A DNA stretch of 64,000 nt from an uncultured Pelagibacteraceae bacterium (GCA_902597335.1 CACJXK010000001.1:248001-312000); one strand, 5' to 3'. Counted from the stretch's first letter, positions 19,311-28,584 are shown. Made by a program: numbers and translations. The notes: generated by a model not told the origin, from the letters alone.

Positions 19311-20738
19311 ATGAAAAATTTTTATCGTAAAGTAGCATTTGGACTCGGACCAGACGATAAAATACCCTCTGACCCATTAATATGGGCAACAAATCAATTG
19401 AACGATATTCCTGAATTTTCTTGGAAGGGGAAAATTTTACCAGAGAAAGAACTTAGAAATTATTATCGAGATTACGTTTATGGAGATAGAAAAGTTCTAA
19501 GAAAAAAATTTAAAAATGACAAAGAAGGCTACAAAAGGGAAAAAAATAAGTTAAGGCATGCAACTGGTCAAAAATTTTGGTGGAACCTTGAACTTTGTAT
19601 AAGGTATTCAGAAGCATTAAAAAGTGAAACACCAGTTTTAGCAAAACTTTGGTACTTCTGGGGAAATCATTTCGCAATCAGTGAAAAAGATTTTTTGGCA
19701 CAGTATACAACAGGTGCTTACCAAAGAGAGATTATTAGAGCTAACATGAATCAAAACTTTGAAAAAATGGCCCAAGAGGCAACCATCGGTTGGTCAATGA
19801 TACATCATCTAGATAATGACCAGAACGTAGGACCTAAGAGTCAAGAAGCAAGGTGGGCAAGAGAGAAAGGAAAGACAAAAGGTGTAAATGAAAATCATGC
19901 AAGAGAACTTCTAGAACTTCACACTGTTTCCCCAGAATGTGGATATACACAAGAAGATATAATTCAAATGGCATATATAATGAGTGGATGGAGACCTAAG
20001 TGGGGAAAGAAAAGATTAGAGACAGGAGATGTTCATTTTAATCCTGATGCTCATGAGCCTGGTACTAAAATAGTTTTAGGTAAAAAATATAAAAGAGGTA
20101 GAAAAAGTTTATCAGTTGCAATTACAGATCTTGTTAATCATCCTTCCTGTAGAAAATTTATTGCTATGAAACTCTGTAGATATTTAATCACAGATAACCC
20201 AACTGAAGAAATGATGGAACCGATTATAAAAGCTTGGGAAAAATCAGATGGTTTTTTACCAGAGGTTCACAAAGCCGCTGTAGAAGTTGCTTTTAATTAT
20301 TCTGATAAATACAATAAATTCCAGAATCCAGAAAACTGGTTATTGCAAATGAGCAAAATGGCTGATGTTGATTTAATCCCTTCTCCTTCATTTATGGATC
20401 TTTATCAACTTGGAAATAAACCGATTAAGGATCAAAGAGCTTTAGAAAGGTTGATGGATGAGCTTGGACAACATCCTTATTTAGCAAAACAACCGAATGG
20501 GTGGTCAGATATTTCAGAGGATTGGATGTCACCAGAGTTACTAATTAGAAGGCTGGTTTATGCAAGAGAGGCTTATTACAAAAAGTCAGGCAAGTCACAG
20601 ACAAATGAATTTTATGAAGAAATGATTGAAAAAAATTATGATAATCCAAGGGAAATTTTACAAATTATAAATCAGCATAAAGAGCTTGTTCATAAACATG
20701 TAATATTATTTAATTTACCGGAGACGCTTAAATCATGA
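19311..20738 (+). CDS. DUF1800 family protein
   Basis: Recognised by the N-terminal FYRKVAFGLGPDD (family pattern RRAxFGP), the central YQREIIRANMNQNFEKMAQEA region and the highly conserved NENHARELLELHTV with GYTQEDIIQMAYIMSGW. 475 aa, normal length. No signal peptide is seen. The biochemical function is unknown. DUF1800 genes are usually found immediately upstream of a DUF1501 gene, as here (4-nt ATGA overlap), so the two probably act together; DUF1501 is exported by Tat, and DUF1800 might be co-exported with it or act in its maturation (inference). Confidence 0.88.
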   Translation: MKNFYRKVAFGLGPDDKIPSDPLIWATNQLNDIPEFSWKGKILPEKELRNYYRDYVYGDRKVLRKKFKNDKEGYKREKNKLRHATGQKFWWNLELCIRYSEALKSETPVLAKLWYFWGNHFAISEKDFLAQYTTGAYQREIIRANMNQNFEKMAQEATIGWSMIHHLDNDQNVGPKSQEARWAREKGKTKGVNENHARELLELHTVSPECGYTQEDIIQMAYIMSGWRPKWGKKRLETGDVHFNPDAHEPGTKIVLGKKYKRGRKSLSVAITDLVNHPSCRKFIAMKLCRYLITDNPTEEMMEPIIKAWEKSDGFLPEVHKAAVEVAFNYSDKYNKFQNPENWLLQMSKMADVDLIPSPSFMDLYQLGNKPIKDQRALERLMDELGQHPYLAKQPNGWSDISEDWMSPELLIRRLVYAREAYYKKSGKSQTNEFYEEMIEKNYDNPREILQIINQHKELVHKHVILFNLPETLKS

Positions 20739-21892
20739 AGATATCAAGAAGAAATTTTTTAAAAGGTTCAGCTACTACATTATTTTTAGCTGGCTTTAAT
20801 TTTCCAGTTTTAGCAAATACGGACAAGAAAAAAAATCTCGTTGTTATAATGTTAAGAGGTGGAATGGATGGTTTGTGTGCTGTTCCAATAATTGGAGATA
20901 AGAATTTTGAGAAAAGAAGAAAAGATTTGATTTTAGATGAAACACTAAAGTTAAATTCTGATTTCGCACTTCATCCTAAACTAAAAAATTTTCATAATTT
21001 GTGGCAAAATAATCTGGGAGCAATTGTTCATGCAACAAATATTCCATATACTAAAAGATCTCATTTTGATGGGCAAAACTTAATGGAGACTGGAGGTCAT
21101 ATCCCTTACTCCATAAAAACTGGTTGGTTAGGAAGAGGAATGAAATTAGCAGAATTGAAAGGTGATGGTCTTGCATTGGCATTACCAATGCCTCTACTTC
21201 TTAGAGGAATTCCTAGTAATGATAATTTTTATCCTTCAAAAAAAAGACTTCCAAGAACAGAACTTTTGCAACTTTTGAAATCAGTTTATGCAGATAAATC
21301 CGAACATGACTTAGCAAATATGATGGAGATAATTGCTAACAGATCTATGATGAATAATGGAGGCAACTCTATGTCTAGAAAGAATTCATCATTAGCCCAT
21401 AAGGCAGGTTTAGAACTTAAAAAAATCAATGGTCCAAGGGTTGCAGTTTTTGAAGTTGATGGATTTGATACACATGCCGCACAAGGCGGTGTGAATGGTT
21501 CACATTCAGATAGTCTGATTGAAATGGATTCAATTTTTAAAAGTTTAGAGAAAGGTCTAGGATCAGAGATAGAAAATACTCTAGTTTTAACTTTAACAGA
21601 ATTTGGAAGAACAATTAAACAAAATGGAGGTCGTGGAACAGAGCATGGTTATGGATCTGCAATTTTTATGGCAGGTGGTCTTTTAAAAAAATCTCAAGTT
21701 TATACAGACTGGCCAGGACTTAAGCGAAAGGAATTATTTGAAGGAAGAGATTTAAATTCAACAATTGATGCTAGATCTGTATACGCTTCAGCAATGTCTA
21801 CCGTTTTTGATATAGACTTTAAAAGAATTCAAAAAGAAGTTTTCTGGGGAGATAAACTCCAAGATTTATCTGACAAATTATTTAAAATTTAA
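20735..21892 (+). CDS. DUF1501 family protein with Tat signal (alkaline-phosphatase-superfamily fold)
   Basis: The N-terminus MKISRRNFLKGSATTLFLAG is a clear twin-arginine signal, so the folded protein is exported. The body has DUF1501 landmarks: VVIMLRGGMDGLCAVP near the start, VDGFDTHAAQG, TLTEFGRTIKQNGGRGTEHG, where Asp/His/Thr/Glu residues could bind metal as in sulfatases and phosphatases. 385 aa. It shares one base with the next gene (TAATG). Substrate unknown; with four secreted polysaccharide-lyase-like neighbours, a desulfating or dephosphorylating step on an acidic glycan is a reasonable guess. Confidence 0.88.
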   Translation: MKISRRNFLKGSATTLFLAGFNFPVLANTDKKKNLVVIMLRGGMDGLCAVPIIGDKNFEKRRKDLILDETLKLNSDFALHPKLKNFHNLWQNNLGAIVHATNIPYTKRSHFDGQNLMETGGHIPYSIKTGWLGRGMKLAELKGDGLALALPMPLLLRGIPSNDNFYPSKKRLPRTELLQLLKSVYADKSEHDLANMMEIIANRSMMNNGGNSMSRKNSSLAHKAGLELKKINGPRVAVFEVDGFDTHAAQGGVNGSHSDSLIEMDSIFKSLEKGLGSEIENTLVLTLTEFGRTIKQNGGRGTEHGYGSAIFMAGGLLKKSQVYTDWPGLKRKELFEGRDLNSTIDARSVYASAMSTVFDIDFKRIQKEVFWGDKLQDLSDKLFKI

Positions 21893-23025
21893 TGAAAAAA
21901 ATTTTCTTAATTTTATTAAGTATATTTTTATGTTTATCTGCTGAAGCAAAAGTTAAATCTAAAGATATATCTTTTCCTAAACATTTTTATATAGATAAGA
22001 TTAAATCATGCTCATATGTGGGTGCTGAGACTTTTAAATCTAAATATAAAAAAGCTAGAATTGAAAGCTTAATACGTTTAGATTGGATGAGTGAATGGGC
22101 GCTGGGTAATTCTAGAAGTGTAAATCACCTAAATCTAACTGGTCCAATGAGCTCATATGCTGTTGCTACCCATAATGCAATTGGTAATAATGATAAAACT
22201 GACATTGATGCCGCTAAAGGAATATTGATTAAAATAGCTAAAGCAAATGTTTTACTAGATACAATCGGTAAAGAAGAGTTAAAAAAGAAACCAAAATGTT
22301 GGAAAGATGGAAATCCCGAGGCACCTTGCTGGTATCATGCATATGAATTTGCAAGGGATGCTTTTACAAATTATTTGCTGATAGCAATTTATCTTAAAGA
22401 TTACTTAAGTGATAAAGAAATTAAAATTGTTAACAAGTATATTAAAAAAATGCATAAAAAATTTATTAAGCCTGAAGAATTTTTAGAGAAAGAAAAAGGA
22501 TTTTATGCAATGGGAAACGGAGGAATTCCAAACTTAGCTTATGCTCATTGGACAAACAATAAAAAACTAGCAGCAAAAGAATTCAATTTTAGATTTAAAA
22601 ATATAGAGGAAGTGTTTTATGATGATGGCTATATCAATAATAATTCTTTTAGAGGGTTTCGAGCCTTATGGTATCACTCTTATGGTTTAAATTCAGCTTT
22701 AGGTTACATCTATTTAGCTAAAAATTGGGGGGCTAAAGTTCCAGACTCAGTTATGAATAGAATTACTAAAGCAGCAGAAGTATTAAATTTAGGGATCACT
22801 GATTATGAAAGTTTCTCCTCAAGAAAATACGATGGTAAGCAAAAAAATAATCAATATAAAAAACATAATGCTAGAAAGCACACACATCAAGAGGCTATAG
22901 CTATTGATACCTTAATGGAACTGGTAACTGGAATAAAACATGAAAAAGATATTACTTATTTAGCCAAAAGATCAAAGTATGGCATAGACAATCTAATTGG
23001 ATTTAATGCTAATTGTATAAAATGA
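21892..23025 (+). CDS. Secreted alginate-lyase-fold (PL5-like) protein
   Basis: Signal peptide MKKIFLILLSIFLCLSAEA, then an all-helical protein of 377 aa. The segment NNNSFRGFRALWYHSYGLNSALGYIYLAKNWG resembles the PL5/AlgL region ERALHYHNYAL in which Arg and Tyr act in beta-elimination. Other AlgL-like features are the VNHLNLTGPMSSY and WYHAYEFARDAF helices. The canonical Asn-His pair is not obvious, so activity on alginate is unproven; the enzyme could cut another uronate-rich polymer or serve in polymer export, as AlgL does. Start shares a base with the DUF1501 stop. Confidence 0.65.
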   Translation: MKKIFLILLSIFLCLSAEAKVKSKDISFPKHFYIDKIKSCSYVGAETFKSKYKKARIESLIRLDWMSEWALGNSRSVNHLNLTGPMSSYAVATHNAIGNNDKTDIDAAKGILIKIAKANVLLDTIGKEELKKKPKCWKDGNPEAPCWYHAYEFARDAFTNYLLIAIYLKDYLSDKEIKIVNKYIKKMHKKFIKPEEFLEKEKGFYAMGNGGIPNLAYAHWTNNKKLAAKEFNFRFKNIEEVFYDDGYINNNSFRGFRALWYHSYGLNSALGYIYLAKNWGAKVPDSVMNRITKAAEVLNLGITDYESFSSRKYDGKQKNNQYKKHNARKHTHQEAIAIDTLMELVTGIKHEKDITYLAKRSKYGIDNLIGFNANCIK

Positions 23026-23933
23026 AAAAACTTTTAATTATCTTTTTTATTTTAATTTTATCATCTTTTGCTCAAGCAAAAGATCCGCCTAAAAAATATT
23101 TAGATGAAAATTATGTTTTTAAACACTCGAAATTTATAAAATGGCCAGAGAAAACAGGATCATGGGGTAAAATTGAAACACATGGACGTATCGCGCCAAA
23201 TCCTTGGAATTTAAGATATGAGACAAAAATTGTTAGAGATGGAAAATATTCATTACGTTTTGAAATGAGAGATGGTGATTGCCATCGACGAGATTGTGAT
23301 AGATCTAATAAAGCTGGACGGAGTGAAGTTATTTTTGAAGGAAATTATCCATCTAGTGCAAAAGGGCATATAGGAAATGTTTGGTATGCATGGTCTATGT
23401 ATATCCCCGAAGGTACAAATCATATTAGACCTGCCTATACAATCTTAGGACAATTTAAAATGCCAAGTGACTATACTAAGCAATTGAATAGAGTTAATTC
23501 TTCTGGTTTTGATGAAGATTGTCCCGAAATACCAATAGTGTTCAAATTAGAAAGAGAAGGAGTTACAATTGAAAAAGATGGAGTGCTCCAATGCGAAGGG
23601 TATGGAAGAGAATTAATTATACCTACAAAGGCTTTGCACAACAAATGGCATGATTTTTTAATGAACGTAAATTGGACTGATAAAGAGGATGGTTTCATTG
23701 ATTTATGGATTAATGATAAATTAGTTTATCAATCAAAAGGCAAAACATTTGGTAAGTTGCTCAAAAGAAAAAAAGATGGAAAAAAAATGGGACCTAGTTT
23801 TCGTTTTGGAATTTACAATGGAAAAAGAAAAATTCCTGTAAAAACACAAGTTGCTTATTATGATTCTTTTAGAAGTGGAAAAAAATGTAAGAAAACAGCC
23901 TTATTTCATGATTGTAATAATTTACCAAAATAA
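23022..23933 (+). CDS. Secreted polysaccharide-lyase-like jelly-roll protein 1
   Basis: Starts at the ATGA overlap with the preceding stop (the frame is open 9 nt further upstream). Signal peptide MKKLLIIFFILILSSFAQA, then about 284 residues of beta-rich sequence. Landmarks of the heparin-lyase/PL-like concanavalin fold are YSLRFEMRDGDC, AGRSEVIFEG, WYAWSMYIPEG, NVNWTDKEDGFIDLWINDKLVYQS and FRFGIYNG. A C-terminal KCKKTALFHDC cysteine pair is shared in form with the next two genes. Extra paired Cys (GDCHRRDC) suggest disulfides outside the cytoplasm. Substrate unknown; likely an acidic polysaccharide. Confidence 0.72.
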   Translation: MKKLLIIFFILILSSFAQAKDPPKKYLDENYVFKHSKFIKWPEKTGSWGKIETHGRIAPNPWNLRYETKIVRDGKYSLRFEMRDGDCHRRDCDRSNKAGRSEVIFEGNYPSSAKGHIGNVWYAWSMYIPEGTNHIRPAYTILGQFKMPSDYTKQLNRVNSSGFDEDCPEIPIVFKLEREGVTIEKDGVLQCEGYGRELIIPTKALHNKWHDFLMNVNWTDKEDGFIDLWINDKLVYQSKGKTFGKLLKRKKDGKKMGPSFRFGIYNGKRKIPVKTQVAYYDSFRSGKKCKKTALFHDCNNLPK

Positions 23934-23936
23934 TTT

Positions 23937-24941
23937 ATGAAAAAAATTTTAATCATTCTTCTATCTCTCTTGTTAATTCCATCATATTCGTACGCTGGTA
24001 AATGGCATACAAATATGAAAAAGCAAGAGAGGAAAGATTTTGCTAATTATGTACTAAAAGCTCAATCAGATAACAAAATGGTTTTTAATACAAGAAATAT
24101 TAAAAATCCGAATATTTATAAATTTTTTGACAAGCTTGAGGATAGAATGGGCGTTGCCGAAAAAGGAATAGAATTCGATTTAAAGTATTCATATGAAGGG
24201 CATAAACTTGATTGGAAAAGATTTGGCATTGAAGGTCATGCTCAAAGATTTCAAATCATGGAACCTTACAAAGAAACTACAAAAAAAAATAAAACAAAAT
24301 GGTATAGAGTTGGTTATTTTGTTCCAGAGGATATTAGGACTGATAAACATACGATATCTTTATTTGATTTTAAAAAACTTTACGGAAAAGGCGAAAAAAC
24401 CCATGATGGATCGTTTGCCATTGTAAATAATAGATTTACATGGAACTTTAACTCTCCAAATTATACAGCGTATGAAAATGAAGTGGTGGGCGCTGAATAC
24501 TTTTATCCAGAACATTATGTTGTTAATCTTGATCCTAACTTTTCTCCATTAAAAGGTAAGTGGGTAAATATTTTATTAAATATAAAGTGGGCTGAAAAAG
24601 GTTTTATGCATTTATGGATTGATGGTACTTTAAGATCCAGTTACTTCGGAGATACTTTAGCAGGAGCCTCAAGTGTTAGATTTAAATTTGGACCATACAG
24701 ACACCATATGCATCAGGCAACCAATGAAGGTTTAGAAGTTCCAGATCTTAAAATTAGATACTCTAACGTTGGTAAAGCTGACAAATGTGAAGATTTATGG
24801 AGTGGATGTAATGAAATTATAAGTCAACTATCAGATCAATCACAACTTAAAGGAGTTAGGGTTGTTGTATTATGTAAAACTGCTCCACAATCTAGTACTT
24901 GCAAAAATTTAGGCTACCCAAATAACCCAAGACCTTTTTAA
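23937..24941 (+). CDS. Secreted polysaccharide-lyase-like jelly-roll protein 2
   Basis: Signal peptide ending SYSYA and 334 aa in total. It has the same scaffold as its upstream neighbour: EGHAQRFQIME, TKWYRVGYFVPEDI, GKWVNILLNIKWAEKGFMHLW followed by IDGTLRSSYFGD, and VRFKFGPYRHHMH. The C-terminal KCEDLWSGC matches the paired-Cys signature of its paralogues, followed by a further ~45-residue tail with two more Cys. It follows the previous stop by 3 nt and shares a base with the next gene. Probably extracytoplasmic glycan binding or cleavage; catalytic residues cannot be assigned by eye. Confidence 0.7.
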   Translation: MKKILIILLSLLLIPSYSYAGKWHTNMKKQERKDFANYVLKAQSDNKMVFNTRNIKNPNIYKFFDKLEDRMGVAEKGIEFDLKYSYEGHKLDWKRFGIEGHAQRFQIMEPYKETTKKNKTKWYRVGYFVPEDIRTDKHTISLFDFKKLYGKGEKTHDGSFAIVNNRFTWNFNSPNYTAYENEVVGAEYFYPEHYVVNLDPNFSPLKGKWVNILLNIKWAEKGFMHLWIDGTLRSSYFGDTLAGASSVRFKFGPYRHHMHQATNEGLEVPDLKIRYSNVGKADKCEDLWSGCNEIISQLSDQSQLKGVRVVVLCKTAPQSSTCKNLGYPNNPRPF

Positions 24942-25900
24942 TGTTAAAAAAATTTTTGTTTGTAATATTTTTTTTCTTATTATCACATTTTGCTAATGCA
25001 TCTGAAAACCCTTACAAATTTTTAAAAAAGGAAGTTTTATTAGGAAAAGCTAGTTCAGAGTTGAAAAATGATACAAGATCTATTTCAAAAAAAAAAGCAC
25101 TTTCTATTTTTGAAGACACAGATGGTAAGGCAATAAAAATTACTTTAGATACTAAATTTAAAGGAAATAAAAAAGATTGGGAAAGAACAGGTGCAAGAAA
25201 TCAAAGATGGGAAATGGCAAATAAAAAAAAGCCAAGAAAATTTAAAAAGCCCGTTTATGTAAAATATACATTTAAGCTAAATGATTTTCCAATACATCCA
25301 GCAGTAGGAGGAAGTTTTTTTCAAGTTATTGCTAATAAAGGAAATTCGAGACTTTTGCCTTGGATGAAATTAGAATATAGAGGAAATTCTGTTGTTCATC
25401 AGTTAAACTTTACTAAAGAAGTTTTTTATTTAAAAGGCGATCCTGAAAATTCTAATTTTGATAAAATTTCATATAAATTTCCCTTGGGAACTGTTGATCA
25501 ATTTAAAAATTACAGAACTGTAAGTTTCAAAATATTAGCTTCAAAAGAGGATAACGGAGAGATAATAGCATGGGTTGATAATAAGAAAGTTTTTGAAGTA
25601 TATGGTCCAAACTTTACCATAGGTAATGGTTATACATTTAAATGGGGTTTTTATCGATGGCTTAAAGATGCATTTTTAAATGAAACTCCAACACAATCTT
25701 TAACAGTAAAAGAATTTGGTTTCAGCGATAAATGTGAGGAAATTTTAGATCAGGATAAATGCTCATACTTATCAGAAAATAAAGAGTCTATTTCATATGT
25801 TAGATATAGAAAAAGCAGTTATAGAATGCCTACTTACGGAAAAAAAATTACTAAATCAATTAAATGGACTAAGCCATTACCTGAAATTAAAATTAATTAG
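24941..25900 (+). CDS. Secreted polysaccharide-lyase-like jelly-roll protein 3
   Basis: Signal peptide [20 protein letters not shown] and 319 aa in total. Shares the layout of the two preceding genes: [58 protein letters not shown], then the paired-Cys motif [11 protein letters not shown]. It is the most divergent of the three and has a basic, Pro-containing C-terminal tail. Last gene of the accessory operon; its stop overlaps the convergent umuC stop by 8 nt. Confidence 0.65.
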   Translation: MLKKFLFVIFFFLLSHFANASENPYKFLKKEVLLGKASSELKNDTRSISKKKALSIFEDTDGKAIKITLDTKFKGNKKDWERTGARNQRWEMANKKKPRKFKKPVYVKYTFKLNDFPIHPAVGGSFFQVIANKGNSRLLPWMKLEYRGNSVVHQLNFTKEVFYLKGDPENSNFDKISYKFPLGTVDQFKNYRTVSFKILASKEDNGEIIAWVDNKKVFEVYGPNFTIGNGYTFKWGFYRWLKDAFLNETPTQSLTVKEFGFSDKCEEILDQDKCSYLSENKESISYVRYRKSSYRMPTYGKKITKSIKWTKPLPEIKIN

Positions 25901-27173
25901 CTCTAATCGTTGGTAGTAAGTAAAAATCAGCTGTATCTATTTTAGAAGAATGCTCTCTTCTCATGTTCCATCTTTTTTGAACACCAGCACTAGCAAGACT
26001 TAGCGTAGATCTTCCGTACCGGTAGTTAGTGTTATCAATAGACTTCATTAAACCCTTTATTTTCTCATCTTTTTCAGAAGAAAATAGGTTCTTGCTACCA
26101 TCTTCATTAGATAAACCAGTAAGCATTACACCTGCTTTTTGATAACGATAACCGTTTTTAAAGATAGAGTCTAAAGCAACCAAAGCAGTTTTAACTATTT
26201 CAATACTATTATTCGTTGAAATCGCAAAATCTATGGTTTTTGAGTTTGAATAATATCCAAATCTACTTTGAAAAGGACTTGTTCTAACAAAAACTGTAAT
26301 TGACTTTGCAATTAAAGACTCAGATCTGATTTTTTCAGACGCATTCAAACAATAATTTGCAACTGCTTCTTTTAATTCTTGATATTTTTCAATTCTTTGG
26401 CCAAAAGAACGAGATACAACACAGCTTTTTCTTTTTGTTTGTGTTGTCTCTAAATCAATACAAGGAACTCCTCTTAGTTCCATTGCAGTTCTTGAACCCA
26501 AAACATTAGAGTTTTTCTTTATCCAGGTATTTGATTTGTTTTTTAGTTGTTTTGCATTATAAATTCCGTTTTTATGGTAAAATTTTGTTAACTGTCTTCC
26601 CACACCCCATACATCGTTAATTTCAACTTTTTCTAATATTGGATCAATATTTTCAATTCCTATCAAACTTGTTACACCTGATTTTTTTTTCTTTGCAATA
26701 TGATTTGCAACTTTGCTTAAAGTTTTTGTCTTAGCAATACCAATACTAGTTGGAATACCTGTCCACTTTAAAACTGTCTCTCTGATTTCTCTTCCGACCT
26801 TTTCAACTTCATCATCTGAAAAATTCGATAAATCTAAAAAAGCCTCATCAATAGAGTAAACTTCAATAGCAGAATTAAATCTTTTTAGAGTTCTCATCAC
26901 TCTTCTAGATAAATCTCCATATAAAGAATAATTAGATGAAAAAACTTCAACTCTATTTTTAATAATAATATCTTTTGCCTTGAAGTAGGGCTCTCCCATT
27001 TTAATACCTAAAGCCTTTGCTTCTGTTGATCTTGAAATTATACAACCATCATTGTTAGATAAAACGACAACAGGTTTTTTTCTTATCTTAGGATTAAATA
27101 ATCTTTCACAAGAAACATAAAAAGAGTTACAATCAATAAGTGCTATTTTTTTAGTATACTGAATGGATGACAT
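25893..27173 (-). CDS. umuC: UmuC, Y-family translesion DNA polymerase subunit
   Basis: Catalytic subunit of Pol V-type error-prone polymerase. Palm motif [16 protein letters not shown] carries the first metal Asp; [17 protein letters not shown] and [11 protein letters not shown] (the SIDE catalytic motif) follow; then helix-hairpin-helix and little-finger regions, and a C-terminal [13 protein letters not shown] segment typical of UmuC. 426 aa, normal. The start lies 23 nt inside the umuD end, so the two are coupled. SOS control is indicated by the box upstream of umuD. Confidence 0.95.
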   Translation of the reverse strand: MSSIQYTKKIALIDCNSFYVSCERLFNPKIRKKPVVVLSNNDGCIISRSTEAKALGIKMGEPYFKAKDIIIKNRVEVFSSNYSLYGDLSRRVMRTLKRFNSAIEVYSIDEAFLDLSNFSDDEVEKVGREIRETVLKWTGIPTSIGIAKTKTLSKVANHIAKKKKSGVTSLIGIENIDPILEKVEINDVWGVGRQLTKFYHKNGIYNAKQLKNKSNTWIKKNSNVLGSRTAMELRGVPCIDLETTQTKRKSCVVSRSFGQRIEKYQELKEAVANYCLNASEKIRSESLIAKSITVFVRTSPFQSRFGYYSNSKTIDFAISTNNSIEIVKTALVALDSIFKNGYRYQKAGVMLTGLSNEDGSKNLFSSEKDEKIKGLMKSIDNTNYRYGRSTLSLASAGVQKRWNMRREHSSKIDTADFYLLPTIRAN

Positions 27174-27546
27174 AAGTTACAACTCCCCAAATAAATATAT
27201 CTTCATCTTCATTAATTAAAATTCGATCTGTAAATTCTTTAGAACCTGATGTTAAAAATTTTTTATCTCTTTCTTGAACTAAACTTTTAACAACTAGCTC
27301 GTCATGAACATTTGCAATAACTGTTGAGAAATTTTTTGGTGTTAAACTCTTATCAACAACTAATAGATCGCCATCATTAATTCCCACATCCATCATCGAT
27401 TTTCCCTGAACTCTTATGATGAAGGTTGCTGGAACATTTTTGATTAAGTGAACATTCAAATCGATATCTTCCTCAATATAGTCTGTGGCAGGGGACGGAA
27501 AACCCGCACCAGCTTTGTGTAAATAGTAAGGTATAGTTAGCTTCAT
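27151..27546 (-). CDS. umuD: UmuD, LexA-type self-cleaving subunit of Pol V
   Basis: 131-aa S24 peptidase-fold protein. Cleavage region [14 protein letters not shown] puts the scissile bond at Ala14-Gly15 (Cys-Gly in E. coli), with a shorter N-terminal arm. Catalytic Ser50 is in GKSMMD and Lys87 in ELVVKSL. After RecA-stimulated cleavage it pairs with UmuC. An alphaproteobacterial LexA box lies only 4 nt upstream of its ATG. Confidence 0.95.
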   Translation of the reverse strand: MKLTIPYYLHKAGAGFPSPATDYIEEDIDLNVHLIKNVPATFIIRVQGKSMMDVGINDGDLLVVDKSLTPKNFSTVIANVHDELVVKSLVQERDKKFLTSGSKEFTDRILINEDEDIFIWGVVTYVIHSVY

Positions 27547-27550
27547 AAAT

Positions 27551-27565
27551 GTTCTTATTTTGTTC
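27551..27565 (-). promoter_or_regulatory. LexA/SOS box upstream of umuDC
   Basis: GTTC-N7-GTTC on the plus strand (GAAC-AAAATAA-GAAC reading toward umuD). This direct repeat with a 7-nt spacer is the alphaproteobacterial SOS box. It lies just upstream of the umuD ATG, so LexA bound there should block initiation. Confidence 0.82.
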
Positions 27566-27657
27566 TAATTAATATCTAAGTTATTCAATAGTGTCAATCA
27601 GGTTGTATTTTGAGTCTGTAACTGAATCAAAAGTGAATCAAAACGTGAACATCGAAA

Positions 27658-27678
27658 CCACATGTTGTATACATGTGG
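27658..27678. promoter_or_regulatory. 21-bp palindrome between divergent umuDC and GFA genes
   Basis: Arms CCACATGT and ACATGTGG (8 bp, perfect) with TGTAT between. It lies 35 nt before the GFA-family ATG and 112 nt from umuD. It is more GC-rich than its surroundings and has no T tract, so an operator is likelier than a terminator. The regulator is unknown. Confidence 0.5.
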
Positions 27679-27712
27679 ATAACTTTAACCATAAATAGTT
27701 TGAATATAATAA

Positions 27713-28195
27713 ATGGAAAAAAAGGAAAGCTTAACTGGAAGATGTATTTGTGGTCAGGTTAAATATAGAATTACTGATAAACCTTTATTCACACAAGCTT
27801 GTCATTGTAAAGATTGCAAAATTATAACTGGGTCTTCCTATGTAATTAATACAAGCGTTTTAGATAACACTTTAATTATAGAAGGAGAAGTAGCATCAAC
27901 AGAACTCAAAGCAGGAAGCGGTGCCACTTCTAGTGCATATTTTTGTACCAAGTGTGGAACTTATATTTATACTGATTATGCCTCAGCTGTTGGTAGATTA
28001 ACAGTCAGAACTAAAACTTTAGATAATTCAGAAAGTTTTCCACCACAAGTCCATATTTTTACAAAAGATAAAGATCCATGGCTGAACCTTGCAGAGGATG
28101 TAATTTGTTTTGAAAAGATGTATGATCCTAAAAAAACATGGCCAGAGGAAAGTTTAAAAAGATACGGAGAATATTTAAAAGTTATTAATAAATAA
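27713..28195 (+). CDS. GFA/CENP-V domain protein 1
   Basis: 160-aa zinc-binding protein of the glutathione-dependent formaldehyde-activating (GFA)-like family. Metal cysteines are in GRCICGQVKY, ACHCKDCK and YFCTKCGTYIY, the family order. True Gfa joins formaldehyde and glutathione, but most family members have other or unknown substrates. It is followed at 20 nt by a second, shorter family member, so the pair is probably one unit. Confidence 0.85.
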   Translation: MEKKESLTGRCICGQVKYRITDKPLFTQACHCKDCKIITGSSYVINTSVLDNTLIIEGEVASTELKAGSGATSSAYFCTKCGTYIYTDYASAVGRLTVRTKTLDNSESFPPQVHIFTKDKDPWLNLAEDVICFEKMYDPKKTWPEESLKRYGEYLKVINK

Positions 28196-28215
28196 TTTTA
28201 TTAGGAGATTAAAAT

Positions 28216-28584
28216 ATGAAAAAGTTAACTTGTCACTGCGGAGCAATTGAAGCTGAAGTAAAAATTCCTATAGGTGGTGTTGAAAAAATCATGCGTTGTA
28301 ATTGTTCGATTTGTAAAAAAAAAGGTTACATTATTGGAGTGCTTGGTCCTGATGATTTTAAACTTACAAAAGGAGAGGATAAGTTAACACTTTATCAGTT
28401 TTATACTAATACAGCTAAGCATTATTTTTGTTCTATCTGTGGAATTCATACTCATAATAGACCTAGAAGCAATCCAAAAATATATGGTGTAAATATTGCT
28501 TGCATAGAAGGCGTAGAGCCATTCGAAATTGAAGATGTACCAGTAAACGATGGTAAAAATCATCCACTAGATCAAAAACAATAA
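28216..28584 (+). CDS. GFA/CENP-V domain protein 2
   Basis: 122-aa relative of the preceding gene. Cys pairs are in LTCHCGAIEAE, MRCNCSICKKKG and YFCSICGIHTHNRP, so all zinc ligands are kept. The C-terminal VNIACIEGVEPFEIEDVPVNDG is the usual ending of short bacterial GFA-like proteins. AGGAG at 28203-28207 supports the start. Function is unassigned; glutathione-linked C1 detoxification is a family-level guess. Confidence 0.85.
   Translation: MKKLTCHCGAIEAEVKIPIGGVEKIMRCNCSICKKKGYIIGVLGPDDFKLTKGEDKLTLYQFYTNTAKHYFCSICGIHTHNRPRSNPKIYGVNIACIEGVEPFEIEDVPVNDGKNHPLDQKQ

Noticed and set aside
24193-24426. 77-codon frame overlapping the second jelly-roll gene in another frame
   Set aside because: No start signal and fully contained in a gene with signal peptide and conserved motifs.
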